A stretch of DNA of 16,514 nucleotides, from assembly GCA_964533045.1 (NCBI GenBank), contig CAZHKT010000081.1, positions 1-16,514 of the forward strand, given 5' to 3'. Shown here piece after piece: positions 7,556 through 15,642 of this stretch. This DNA comes from JACQNR01 sp964533045 (GTDB lineage: Bacteria; Acidobacteriota; Terriglobia; UBA7540). The notes beneath the pieces were generated by a model. The model did no database searches. It was given only the letters and a program-made list of their open reading frames with translations, and was not told the origin of the DNA. The position numbers were made by a program, and so were the translations under genes. Each line of letters starts with the position of its first letter. The stretch's first letter is position 1.

Positions 7556-8586
7556 CGGTGCGACACGATGACGGAATGCGGGGAATTGGGCATCCGATGA
7601 AGCTCGCTGCGAGCAAAACCCGCATTGGCGAACATGCGCTCGTACTCAGCGAAGGTGTAAGCGTCGCCGTGCGGAGTCGAGCCCAGCATGATGAGGGCGA
7701 ACGACGCAGCCTCCGGCGGTGAGACCCGATCGTCGTTGGGCACGAACTCCAGCGTGACCGCCCGGCCGCCCGGTGCCATGGCGGCATGGACCTTGCGCAG
7801 CAGCTTTTCGCACGCCGCCACATCGAAATGGTGGAGAAAATTGGTGAGCAGAACGAGATTGAATCCGCCGCCGAATTCGACCTCAAACGCGCTGCCGGGC
7901 AGCGTGTGATGCCGTCCGTCGAGCCCGGCCAGCCGGGCGTTTTCCTTGGCCACTTCCAGCACGTTCTTCCAGTCGAGCGCCACGATCTCCGCCTGCGGGT
8001 TCTTCTTGGCGATTTCGATGCCGAACAGGCCGTGCCCCGCGGCGAGATCCAGCACGCGGCAGGGGCCGCTGCCGGCCGCCATCTCGGCGATGGCCTGGGC
8101 GGGCATGCGCATCAGCGGCGCCATGGAGCGCGCGAACTCGACCCAGAGCGGATTCTCCGCCGCCACCGTGCCGTCCTCGCTCATAACCGTGCCGCCCTTG
8201 CGCACAGCCGCGGTGAGATGGTCGAAGGAATGAACAAACTCCGGCGCATTGAGAAATTGCACCACGGTGCCCGTGTAAGCCGGCGACCGCTTGTCCAGAA
8301 ACAGCGCCGACTCCGGCGTCAGCCTGTAATGGGCCCCGTTCTTGGAGAGGAACTCCAAAATCACCAGATAGTCGCAGAGAATGCGCGTGCCGCGCTCGGA
8401 GGCTTTGATGCGTGCGGCGATGGCCGCTGCCGTGGTTGCCCCTTCGCCGATGGCGGTGAAGACTTCCAGTTCAATCGCCGCGCGCAGCGCCGCCGTCTGC
8501 TGGTAAGCGTTGAGAGTCTGAAAGATTCTTCCGGGATTGGGTGGAGTGGCCGGACGCGCGGTGGGGTTGGTTGCGGGATGGGACAT
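7552..8586 (-). CDS. O-methyltransferase family 2 protein with dimerisation domain
   Basis: The 344-residue protein has the two-part layout of plant/bacterial O-methyltransferases. An N-terminal winged-helix dimerisation region covers about residues 20-110 (ELEVFTAIGEG, then LCDYLVILEFL). The SAM-binding Rossmann domain has motif I RVLDLAAGHGLFG at 177-189 and a downstream acidic residue in IVALDW. TNFLHHFD at 248-255 sits where family members carry the catalytic histidine loop. The substrate is unknown; relatives act on small hydroxylated aromatic, carotenoid or polyketide compounds. The start at 8586 is set by a strong AGGAGG 7 nt upstream; the open frame extends 93 nt further without similarity. 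Its stop codon lies inside a dispersed repeat. Together with the 226-aa methyltransferase it forms a same-strand pair, but the two are not close homologues. Confidence 0.85.
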   Translation of the reverse strand: MSHPATNPTARPATPPNPGRIFQTLNAYQQTAALRAAIELEVFTAIGEGATTAAAIAARIKASERGTRILCDYLVILEFLSKNGAHYRLTPESALFLDKRSPAYTGTVVQFLNAPEFVHSFDHLTAAVRKGGTVMSEDGTVAAENPLWVEFARSMAPLMRMPAQAIAEMAAGSGPCRVLDLAAGHGLFGIEIAKKNPQAEIVALDWKNVLEVAKENARLAGLDGRHHTLPGSAFEVEFGGGFNLVLLTNFLHHFDVAACEKLLRKVHAAMAPGGRAVTLEFVPNDDRVSPPEAASFALIMLGSTPHGDAYTFAEYERMFANAGFARSELHRMPNSPHSVIVSHR

Positions 8587-8593
8587 CTTGATT

Positions 8594-8599
8594 CCTCCT
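8594..8599 (-). promoter_or_regulatory. Strong Shine-Dalgarno site of the O-methyltransferase gene
   Basis: AGGAGG on the minus strand with a 7-nt spacer to the ATG at 8586. It is the best ribosome-binding site in the window and rules out the longer frame that begins at 8679. Confidence 0.8.
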
Positions 8600-8742
8600 C
8601 GTTTCGAGTTGGTGAATGCAAAGGTCGCGCGACACAAAATCGCCCCTGCTCTCCGCGCGTGGAGTCCTTGGGGATTCAATTGTTCAGTTCATGCCCTGAG
8701 TGCTACCGCCGGCTCCCGGAAGGGCGCCGTTGAACAAGACCG

Positions 8743-10137
<1,395 letters not shown>

Positions 10138-10175
10138 GGCACTTCCTCGCTTTCCGTTGATTCGTTCAATATCAC

Positions 10176-10205
10176 AGTCTATCGTTGCATCGCCCCTTCG
10201 TGCAA
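10176..10205 (-). promoter_or_regulatory. Weak candidate promoter for thiC
   Basis: On the minus strand TTGCAC (10205-10200), an 18-nt spacer and TAGACT (10181-10176) resemble a sigma70 promoter with only moderate matches. A small hairpin with arms GTTGCA/TGCAAC (10184-10206) overlaps it. Nothing resembling the conserved TPP-riboswitch segments is seen. Confidence 0.25.
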
Positions 10206-10215
10206 CCGCGCGGGG

Positions 10216-12312
10216 CTAGACCCATGCCGCGATCGTCTTGGCCAGCTCCTCCGCCGATCGAACCGGCGGCTGGCAACTGCTGCCCGTGCAGACCAGCGCC
10301 ACGGGCTCGCCGTCAAGCGGCAGGCCGGCCAGCGTCTGTCGCAAGCCTTCCGGCAGGGCGCCGGACTTTACCTGCGCCGGTGTAAAGCTGAACACCGATT
10401 TCCCCGCCCGCGGCGTGGCGAGGGCGGTTTGGACCAAGCCGCGCATTCGGGCGTCGAGCGGGTCGCCGACGATCACCACTTCCGCGGGGGCGCGCAGATG
10501 GTGGGCGAGCGCGAGCCCGTACGTCGCGGCGAACAGCCCGTAGTCGCCCGCTTTTCCGGCAAGCAATCCCAGAATTGTCTCGGCCTTGGCGCGATAATCG
10601 GGCTTTCCTGCCAGCCGCGCCAGCCGGTCGAGCAGCAGCGCCGCGGCGGGATTCCCGCCCGGCGTCGGCGTGTCCTGGAACGGCTTGCGCTTCATGCCGA
10701 GCGCGCCTTGACGCTCGCTCAGATCTTTTGCCGTGTCGAAGAAGCCGCCGTCCTGGTCATCCCAGAACCGCTCGATGGCCGTCTGCGTAAGCTGCAGGGC
10801 CGTCTCGAAATAGCGCAGTTCGCCGGTCACCTCAAAGGCGTCGAGCGCCGCGGTCGCCACAAAAATCTGATCGTCGAGCAAGCCCTCGATTTCCGCCTTT
10901 CCGCTCACCAGGCTGTGATATATGCCTTTGGAAGGTTTGTAGCATGTCGCCAGCAAGAGGTCGAGCGTCATCAAGGCGCGGTCGCGGACGGCTTCGATGC
11001 CCAGGATTTGCCAGGTTTCGAGCAGCGCCGAAATCATCATCCCGTTCCACGAGGCATAGATGGTCGTATCCACCACGGGGGTGGGTCGCTTCAGCCGAGC
11101 CGCCAGCATTTTGCTTCGGGCGCGCGCCAGGAGCTTGCCGGCCTCCTGGGCGGAGAGATTCATGCGAGCGGCGACCGCCTCGACCGGCTGGTCAATGAAC
11201 AGCACGTTTTTGGCGGGGTTATGATGCATCTCCCCCCGCTCTTCGACGTGGTAATAAAACGCCGCGGCCTGCGCTTCCAGGGGATCGAGCGCGGCCTGCA
11301 ATTCGGCCAGCGTCCAAGTGAAGTAGTCGCCGTCATCGTCCAGGCTGTAATCGGCGTCCTGGCTGGCGTAGAAGCCCCCCTCGGGACGGGCGAGCACGTT
11401 TTCGATGAAGGTCAGAATGCCTTCAGCGATCTCGCGGAAGGACGCGTGGCCCGTCACCTGGTAAGCGCGGAGGTAGTTCACCAGCAGGGGCGCGTTGTCG
11501 TAGGACATTTTCTCGAAGTGGGGCACGATCCAACGCTCATCTACCGAGTAGCGGTGGAATCCGCCCGCCAGCTGGTCATAGACCCCGCCGCGCCCCATCC
11601 TCTCGAGCGTGTGGGTGACGGTGTTGAGCATCCACGGCTCGCGCGATTCCAGGTACTGGTCGAGAAGCAGGTCGATGGCGCTGGGGTGCGGAAACTTGGG
11701 CGCGCGCCCGAAGCCGCCATTTCGCGGGTCGTAGAGTTGGCCGATATTGGCCAGCATCCTGAGAAGAACATCGCGTGTCGCCTGGCCCCTGGCGGCGGGC
11801 GCTGATTCGATCTCGGCCAGCGCTTCGACGATTCGTTCGGCGCTCGAGTGGATTTCGTCGCGGTGGGTCCGGTAATTGTGCGCCACAGCTTCGAGCAGGC
11901 GGCGCATGCCCGGACGCCCAAACTGATCCTCCGGCGGGAAGTACGTCCCGCCGTAAAACGGGCGGCCGTCGGGCGTGAGGAAGGCGGTCAGGGGCCAGCC
12001 GCCCTGTCCGGTGAGCGCGCTGATGGCGGTCTGGTAGCGCGCGTCAATGTCGGGCCGCTCGTCGCGGTCCACCTTGATAGCGACATAATGCCGGTTGATG
12101 ATTTCGGCAATGGTGGGATTCTCGTAGCTCTCGCGGTCGATGACGTGGCACCAGTGGCACCACACCGCGCCAATGTCGAGCAGAATGGGCTTGTCCTCGC
12201 GCCGGGCGCGCGCAAAGGCGGCGTCGTTCCACTCCTGCCAGGCAACCGGCTGATGGGCGGCGCTGCGCAGGTACGCGCTGCGAGACTGCGCCAGCGCGTT
12301 GGGTGAAGACAT
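10216..12312 (-). CDS. Thioredoxin-fold DUF255 protein (YyaL / SPATA20 family)
   Basis: The 698-residue protein matches the widespread YyaL/SSP411 family. The N-terminal thioredoxin-like domain (about residues 5-165) opens with the family signature NALAQSRSAYL...HQPVAWQEW and holds the redox-type motif W51-C-H-W-C-H56. It continues with YVAIKVDRDERPDI and GGWPLTAFLTPDG. The rest is an (alpha/alpha)6 toroid like that of N-acylglucosamine 2-epimerases (KFPHPSAIDLLL, then YDQLAGGFHRYSVDERW, then HFEKMSYDNAPLL). The length is normal. The biochemical role is not established in any bacterium I know of; a redox or sugar-related role is only inferred. The start at 12312 has AGGAG 5 nt upstream. It lies 35 nt after the DUF2203 gene and 78 nt before thiC, consistent with one operon. 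Confidence 0.9.
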   Translation of the reverse strand: MSSPNALAQSRSAYLRSAAHQPVAWQEWNDAAFARARREDKPILLDIGAVWCHWCHVIDRESYENPTIAEIINRHYVAIKVDRDERPDIDARYQTAISALTGQGGWPLTAFLTPDGRPFYGGTYFPPEDQFGRPGMRRLLEAVAHNYRTHRDEIHSSAERIVEALAEIESAPAARGQATRDVLLRMLANIGQLYDPRNGGFGRAPKFPHPSAIDLLLDQYLESREPWMLNTVTHTLERMGRGGVYDQLAGGFHRYSVDERWIVPHFEKMSYDNAPLLVNYLRAYQVTGHASFREIAEGILTFIENVLARPEGGFYASQDADYSLDDDGDYFTWTLAELQAALDPLEAQAAAFYYHVEERGEMHHNPAKNVLFIDQPVEAVAARMNLSAQEAGKLLARARSKMLAARLKRPTPVVDTTIYASWNGMMISALLETWQILGIEAVRDRALMTLDLLLATCYKPSKGIYHSLVSGKAEIEGLLDDQIFVATAALDAFEVTGELRYFETALQLTQTAIERFWDDQDGGFFDTAKDLSERQGALGMKRKPFQDTPTPGGNPAAALLLDRLARLAGKPDYRAKAETILGLLAGKAGDYGLFAATYGLALAHHLRAPAEVVIVGDPLDARMRGLVQTALATPRAGKSVFSFTPAQVKSGALPEGLRQTLAGLPLDGEPVALVCTGSSCQPPVRSAEELAKTIAAWV

Positions 12313-12347
12313 AGGTTCTCCTGTCGTGGCCCTGAATTGGTGTCGAG

Positions 12348-12797
12348 CTATTGAACCCGCGGCGGCTCCAGGGGCGGCTCGTCTCCGCCGTCATCCTCCA
12401 GCGGCTTGCGACCTGCGAAGCCCTCTTCCACGCCGTGCCAGAAGCCGATGCGCCCCTCGCCCAGCTTCCAGCAGAGGTAGATCTCGCGCCCCTCGCGCAT
12501 CGCCGGGAAATCGATCAAGCCGACGTCAAGGTCCTTCACCAGGCAGCCGGTTTCCTGGATGCGCTGCAGCGCCCGTTGCAGTCGCGCGGCCGATTCCTCG
12601 CGCGCCGAACGGTTGGCGGCGAGTCTCCTGTAAGGGGGAAACGAGCCGCCCAGCACCATGATCTCGGTGGTGGCGCGCCGCAGCTCGCGGTCGAGTTCCT
12701 CCACCTTCTCTTTGCTCGCGCGCGCTTCGATCAGGCAGTGCTCGATGAGCGGGAGCAGTTCCTCGGCTTCGTCGCGATTGAAAAACTTGTCAGCCAT
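12348..12797 (-). CDS. DUF2203 family protein
   Basis: The 149-residue soluble protein has the DUF2203 layout: an N-terminal helical part opening with FFNRDEAEELLPLIEHCL, a long charged helix that may form a coiled coil (about 20-48 and 65-85), and the conserved C-terminal block VGLIDFPA (92-99), then YLCWKLGE, FWHG and GFAGR (126-130). The tail after 133 is acidic and proline-rich and looks disordered. The function is unknown. It lies 48 nt after nadA and 35 nt before the DUF255 gene, so it is probably in their transcript. No clear Shine-Dalgarno sequence precedes the ATG. Confidence 0.85.
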   Translation of the reverse strand: MADKFFNRDEAEELLPLIEHCLIEARASKEKVEELDRELRRATTEIMVLGGSFPPYRRLAANRSAREESAARLQRALQRIQETGCLVKDLDVGLIDFPAMREGREIYLCWKLGEGRIGFWHGVEEGFAGRKPLEDDGGDEPPLEPPRVQ

Positions 12798-12845
12798 AAT
12801 TTCGAATGCGCCGCCCCCAATGATCTGCCCGGCACAAGCTCAGCG

Positions 12846-13940
12846 CTACTTCAGCTCCAGCATCCGGTCGAGCGCCACGCGCGCCCAGTGCTTGGTCTCC
12901 GGATCCACGCTGACGCGGTTGACCACCTGTCCTGCGGCCAGACTCTCGAGCGTCCAGCAAAGATGCTGCGGCGAGATCCGGAACATGGTGCTGCACAGGC
13001 AGCCGCAGTCTTCGAGCGAAATGATGCGCCGGTCGGGCAACTCACGGGCCAGGCGGCACACCAGATGAATCTCCGTCCCCACGGCCCACGCCGTGCCGGC
13101 CGGCGATTCCTTCACACGCTTAATGATGTATTCCGTCGAGCCTACGTCGTCGGCCAGTTCGAACACGTCCCAGCGGCACTCGGGGTGGGCGATGACGCGG
13201 ATGCCGGGATACTGTTCGCGGACCTTGTGCACGTGCTCGGGCAGGAAGCGCTGGTGCACCGAGCAGTGGCCCTTCCAGAGCAGCACCCGCGCACGGCGAA
13301 TCTCCTCCGCCGTGAGCCCGCCCGATTCCTGGTACGGATCCCACACCCGCATCGCTTCGAGCGGAATGCCCATGCGCCAGCCCGTGTTGCGCCCCAGATG
13401 CTCGTCGGGGAGGAAGAGTCCCTTTTGCCCTTGCGTGAACGCCCACTCCATCACTTTGCGCGCGTTCGACGACGTGCAGACGGCGCCGCCGTGCTTGCCC
13501 ACAAAGGCCTTGATGGCCGCGGTGGAATTGATGTAAGTGACCGGAACGACCTTGGCGTCGGTGGCGCGGGCGACCTCATCCCAGCAGACTTCCACCTGCT
13601 CGAGTTCGGCCATGTCGGCCATCGAGCAGCCGGCGTTCATGTCGGGAAGCACGACGACCTGGTGGTCGCCGCTCAGGATGTCGGCACTCTCGGCCATGAA
13701 GTGCACGCCGCAGAAGACAATGTATTCGGCTTCCTTGCGGCTCGCGGCCTGCTGTGAAAGCTTGAGCGAGTCGCCGCGGTAATCGGCGTACTTCACCACT
13801 TCGTCGCGCTGGTAGTGGTGGCCCAGGATGACAAGGCGCGAACCCAGTTCCGCCTTGGCGCGCACGATGCGTGCGTCGAGTTCCTGCTCGGAGAGCTCGA
13901 CGTAGGCTTCCGGCAGCGGATTGAGGATACTTGTCGCCAT
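12846..13940 (-). CDS. nadA: Quinolinate synthase (NadA)
   Basis: NadA condenses iminoaspartate with dihydroxyacetone phosphate to quinolinate, the precursor of NAD, using a [4Fe-4S] cluster. The 364-residue protein has the family blocks ILGHHYQRDEV (38-48), FCGVHFMAE (76-84), NSTAAIKAF, CTSSNA (155-160) and ISLEDCGCLCSTM (307-319). C77 and C155 fit the first two cluster ligands; the third is one of the cysteines in C312-G-C-L-C316. The last segment, ISPQHLCWTLESL, resembles the longer actinobacterial/acidobacterial form. nadB and nadC are not nearby. The ATG at 13940 has only a weak AGGG upstream. It probably heads the run nadA - DUF2203 - DUF255 - thiC. moaA lies 112 nt upstream with a repeat in the gap. 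Confidence 0.96.
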   Translation of the reverse strand: MATSILNPLPEAYVELSEQELDARIVRAKAELGSRLVILGHHYQRDEVVKYADYRGDSLKLSQQAASRKEAEYIVFCGVHFMAESADILSGDHQVVVLPDMNAGCSMADMAELEQVEVCWDEVARATDAKVVPVTYINSTAAIKAFVGKHGGAVCTSSNARKVMEWAFTQGQKGLFLPDEHLGRNTGWRMGIPLEAMRVWDPYQESGGLTAEEIRRARVLLWKGHCSVHQRFLPEHVHKVREQYPGIRVIAHPECRWDVFELADDVGSTEYIIKRVKESPAGTAWAVGTEIHLVCRLARELPDRRIISLEDCGCLCSTMFRISPQHLCWTLESLAAGQVVNRVSVDPETKHWARVALDRMLELK

Positions 13941-13987
13941 GGCGCCCTAGCTTTAAGTTTAGCGCAAATCCCCTGCCCTTGCTGGCT

Positions 13988-14039
13988 CGCCCTCACCCGT
14001 CCGGATTTCATCGGGACACCTTCTTCCAGAGGGAGAAGG
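13988..14039. repeat. Short dispersed-type repeat with two hairpins between moaA and nadA
   Basis: On the minus strand two imperfect hairpins follow each other: CCTTCTCCC...GAAGAAGG and GTCCCGAT...ATCCGGAC, ending in GGTGAGGGC. This pattern resembles intergenic repeats found in many high-GC bacteria. It may separate the moaA and nadA transcripts or stabilise an mRNA end. No U-tract is seen, so it is not a clear intrinsic terminator. Confidence 0.4.
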
Positions 14040-14052
14040 CTGACTTCCAGAA

Positions 14053-15039
14053 CTAGCCTCCGATATAGACCATAGTCCGCTTCGGTTGCACGAAGTCCGG
14101 CTCGTTGATGCGGTGGCCGGGTTCTTTGTGCGCGACAATGTGAAGGAAGAATCGCTCCAGATCCCGGTCGGTCGCGCCGTTTCGCACCAGGTGGCGCACA
14201 TCGTGCTCGCGCAACGAGAAAAGACAGGTTCGAATCTTGCCATCGGCGGTCAGGCGCAGGCGGCTGCACTGCCCGCAGAAGGGAATCGAGACGGGCGCAA
14301 TGATGCCGATTTCGCCCTGCCCGTCGGCGAAACGGTAGCGCAGCGCCGTTTCGCTCGCCGTGTGGCGCGCGATTTCCTCCAAAGGAAACACCGGTTGAAT
14401 GGCAGCCACGATGTCCCGGGCCGTGACCACCAGATCGCGGTTCCAGTGATGGTCGGCGTCAAGCGGCATGAATTCGATGAAGCGCACCACGATATCGCGG
14501 CGTCGCGCCAGCCGCGCAAACTCGACGATCTCATCGTCGTTGAAGCCGCGCACCAGAACGATGTTGACCTTCACCGGCTTGAGGCCGGCATCGAGCGCGG
14601 CGTCCACACCCCCCATGACTTTCTCGTAAGAACGCGGTGTGCGCGTGATGCGCGCGAACTTTACCGGGTCGGTGGAGTCCAGGCTGACGGTGACGCGCGG
14701 CGCGCCCGCGGCCGCCAAGTCTTTCGCCATTTCCGGCAACAGGTAGCCGTTGGTGGTGATGGCCAGGTCCTCGATGCCCGGCAGGGCGCGTAATTGCCGC
14801 ATAAAGTCCACCACGCCGTCGCGCAGCAGCGGTTCACCCCCCGTCACGCGAATCTTGCGGATCCCCATGCCGGTGAGCACGCGCGCCACGCGCAGAAATT
14901 CGTCCCAGGTCAGCAGGTCGCGATGGGGAAAGTAGTTTTTTGGATCGGCGGACTTGCAGTAAACGCAGCTAAAGTTACAGCGGTCGGTGACCGAGAGGCG
15001 GAGGTCGTGAATGTCGCGTCCCAGTTTGTCTCGCAGCAT
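14053..15039 (-). CDS. moaA: GTP 3',8-cyclase (MoaA)
   Basis: MoaA is the radical-SAM enzyme that, with MoaC, turns GTP into cyclic pyranopterin monophosphate, the first step of molybdenum-cofactor synthesis. The N-terminal SAM cluster motif is C21-N-F-S-C25-V-Y-C28, preceded by LRLSVTDR. The second cluster, which holds GTP, uses C255, C258 and C272 (CGQC...RTC). VTGGEPLLR and the C-terminal double glycine needed for activity (last residues YIGG) are present. The 328-residue length is typical. The ATG at 15039 is chosen because the upstream in-frame ATG (15123) would translate repeat DNA; no strong Shine-Dalgarno sequence is seen. No other moa/moe gene is in the window. A Moco riboswitch with terminator lies about 300 bp upstream on the same strand. 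Confidence 0.97.
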   Translation of the reverse strand: MLRDKLGRDIHDLRLSVTDRCNFSCVYCKSADPKNYFPHRDLLTWDEFLRVARVLTGMGIRKIRVTGGEPLLRDGVVDFMRQLRALPGIEDLAITTNGYLLPEMAKDLAAAGAPRVTVSLDSTDPVKFARITRTPRSYEKVMGGVDAALDAGLKPVKVNIVLVRGFNDDEIVEFARLARRRDIVVRFIEFMPLDADHHWNRDLVVTARDIVAAIQPVFPLEEIARHTASETALRYRFADGQGEIGIIAPVSIPFCGQCSRLRLTADGKIRTCLFSLREHDVRHLVRNGATDRDLERFFLHIVAHKEPGHRINEPDFVQPKRTMVYIGG

Positions 15040-15080
15040 CGTTAGTGCGCCAGGCCGTGGCGCCGGGCTTCCGCCCGGCC

Positions 15081-15318
15081 GTCTTGAGACCCGCGTGCCG
15101 CCCTGAAGGGTTTGGCTGACCACTCACGAAAGGGCGGCGTACCGGCGAACTTCAGGTCGCCATGGTGTTGACCATCAAGCTGATGGGCTAAAGCCCGCCG
15201 TCTTGAGACCCGTGTGCCGCCCTGAAGGGTCTGGCTGACAACTCCGCAGAGGGCGGCGTAGCGGCGACCTTCAGGTCGCCATGGTGTTGACCATCAAGCT
15301 GGCGGGCTAAAGCCCGCC
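15081..15318. repeat. Two tandem copies of a 119-bp repeat in the moaA leader
   Basis: Copy 1 (15081-15199) and copy 2 (15200-15318) share a 119-bp period: both begin GTCTTGAGACCC and end GGGCTAAAGCCCGCC, with few substitutions between them. Each unit holds internal palindromes (GCCGCCCT/AGGGCGGC, GGCGACCT/AGGTCGCC and GGGCTAAAGCCC). The DNA before copy 1 (GGGCTTCCGCCCGGCC at 15065-15080) resembles the unit end, so part of a third copy may be present. The repeats sit between the riboswitch terminator and moaA and would be transcribed as a chain of hairpins on read-through. Confidence 0.9.
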
Positions 15319-15323
15319 GCTAC
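15258..15323. repeat. REPIN-like paired-hairpin repeat within tandem copy 2
   Basis: GTAGCGGC (15258-15265) and GCCGCTAC (15316-15323) bound a 66-bp unit with two hairpins, GGCGACCT/AGGTCGCC and GGCGGGCTAAAGCCCGCC. It has the same ends, size and layout as 7491-7555. In copy 1 the ends have decayed (GTACCGGC; right end replaced by the copy junction). Confidence 0.7.
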
Positions 15324-15324
15324 C

Positions 15325-15359
15325 AAACAAAAACACCGACCCGTGTTTGGAGTCGGCGT
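15325..15359 (-). terminator. Intrinsic terminator of the moaA riboswitch leader
   Basis: On the minus strand ACGCCGAC (15359-15352) pairs with GTCGGTGT (15340-15333) with one G-U pair, closing an 11-nt loop, and is followed by TTTTGTTT. The loop and its 3' flank, TCCAAACACGGG (15351-15340), are perfectly complementary to the aptamer core at 15381-15370. Terminator and antiterminator therefore exclude each other. Confidence 0.8.
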
Positions 15360-15381
15360 GGCTCTCCTTTCCAAACACGGG
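15340..15381 (-). promoter_or_regulatory. Antiterminator hairpin of the Moco riboswitch
   Basis: CCCGTGTTTGGA (15381-15370) and TCCAAACACGGG (15351-15340) form a perfect 12-bp stem with an 18-nt loop. The first strand is part of the conserved aptamer core and the second occupies the terminator loop plus one base of its stem. Forming it destroys both aptamer and terminator, allowing read-through to moaA. This points to a ligand-off switch. Confidence 0.7.
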
Positions 15382-15469
15382 AGGCGGGGCAATTTCTCAC
15401 TCCACCCTGTCGGCCCGCGAGGCATGGGCATGAACCGCCGCCTTTAGCGCTCTCGGGCTCGGAGAACAC
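15358..15469 (-). ncRNA. Molybdenum-cofactor (Moco) riboswitch aptamer
   Basis: The minus-strand RNA carries the hallmark of the MOCO RNA motif: GCCTCCCG, a short variable stretch, then TGGAAAGG (15385-15366), close to the E. coli moaA leader as I recall it (GCCTCCCGTATCTGGAAAGG). Closing stem P1 pairs GTG-TTCTCC (from 15469) with GGAGAG-C-CAC (15367-15358). Inside are a stem GCCCG/CGGGC (15458-15454 with 15417-15413), extended by GAG/CTC, and a hairpin GGTGG/CCGCC (15406-15402 with 15387-15383) ahead of the core. The gene downstream is moaA, the classic target. Whether the full P3 stem is present, which separates Moco from tungsten-cofactor variants, I cannot settle by eye. The aptamer begins at the predicted transcription start. 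Confidence 0.82.
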
Positions 15470-15473
15470 CCCT

Positions 15474-15502
15474 ATGCTACCCCACGCGCCTCGGCGAGGC
15501 AA
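15474..15502 (-). promoter_or_regulatory. moaA: Sigma70-type promoter of the moaA riboswitch transcript
   Basis: On the minus strand TTGCCT (15502-15497), exactly 17 nt, then TAGCAT (15479-15474). The predicted start at about 15467-15469 coincides with the first bases of aptamer stem P1. The resulting leader to the moaA ATG would be about 430 nt. Confidence 0.6.
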
Positions 15503-15642
15503 GCTTTCGGCCATGTGCTTCGGCTCCTTTTCTACAAAAGTGTGGTAATCCAGGGCTCAATCTTCGTATATTGGTGTTCGAGGGACGCTCTCCAGGGGGC
15601 GGCCCCGCCCCAATTCACAACCGCTTTCAGGAAACGGCCAGG

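Noticed and set aside
8711..8728. Intrinsic terminator after thiC
   Set aside because: A 7-bp hairpin with a mismatch (GGCGCCC/GGGAGCC) is present but no U-tract follows.
12351..13757. A 468-codon open frame on the plus strand
   Set aside because: Antisense to nadA and DUF2203; composition (His/Arg/Ala-rich) is typical of a shadow frame and no family motif is present.
15081..15318. CRISPR array
   Set aside because: There are only two copies of a 119-bp unit with no unique spacers between short repeats; this is a tandem duplication.
15325..15381. H-type pseudoknot made by the antiterminator and terminator stems together
   Set aside because: The loop that would have to cross the 12-bp stem has no nucleotides, so the two stems must be alternatives.
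15358..15469. 6S RNA or signal-recognition RNA as the identity of the structured leader
   Set aside because: No 6S-like open bubble and none of the conserved SRP loop (GGAAGCAGCC-type) bases; the GCCTCCCG/GGAAAGG core and the moaA context fit the Moco motif much better.
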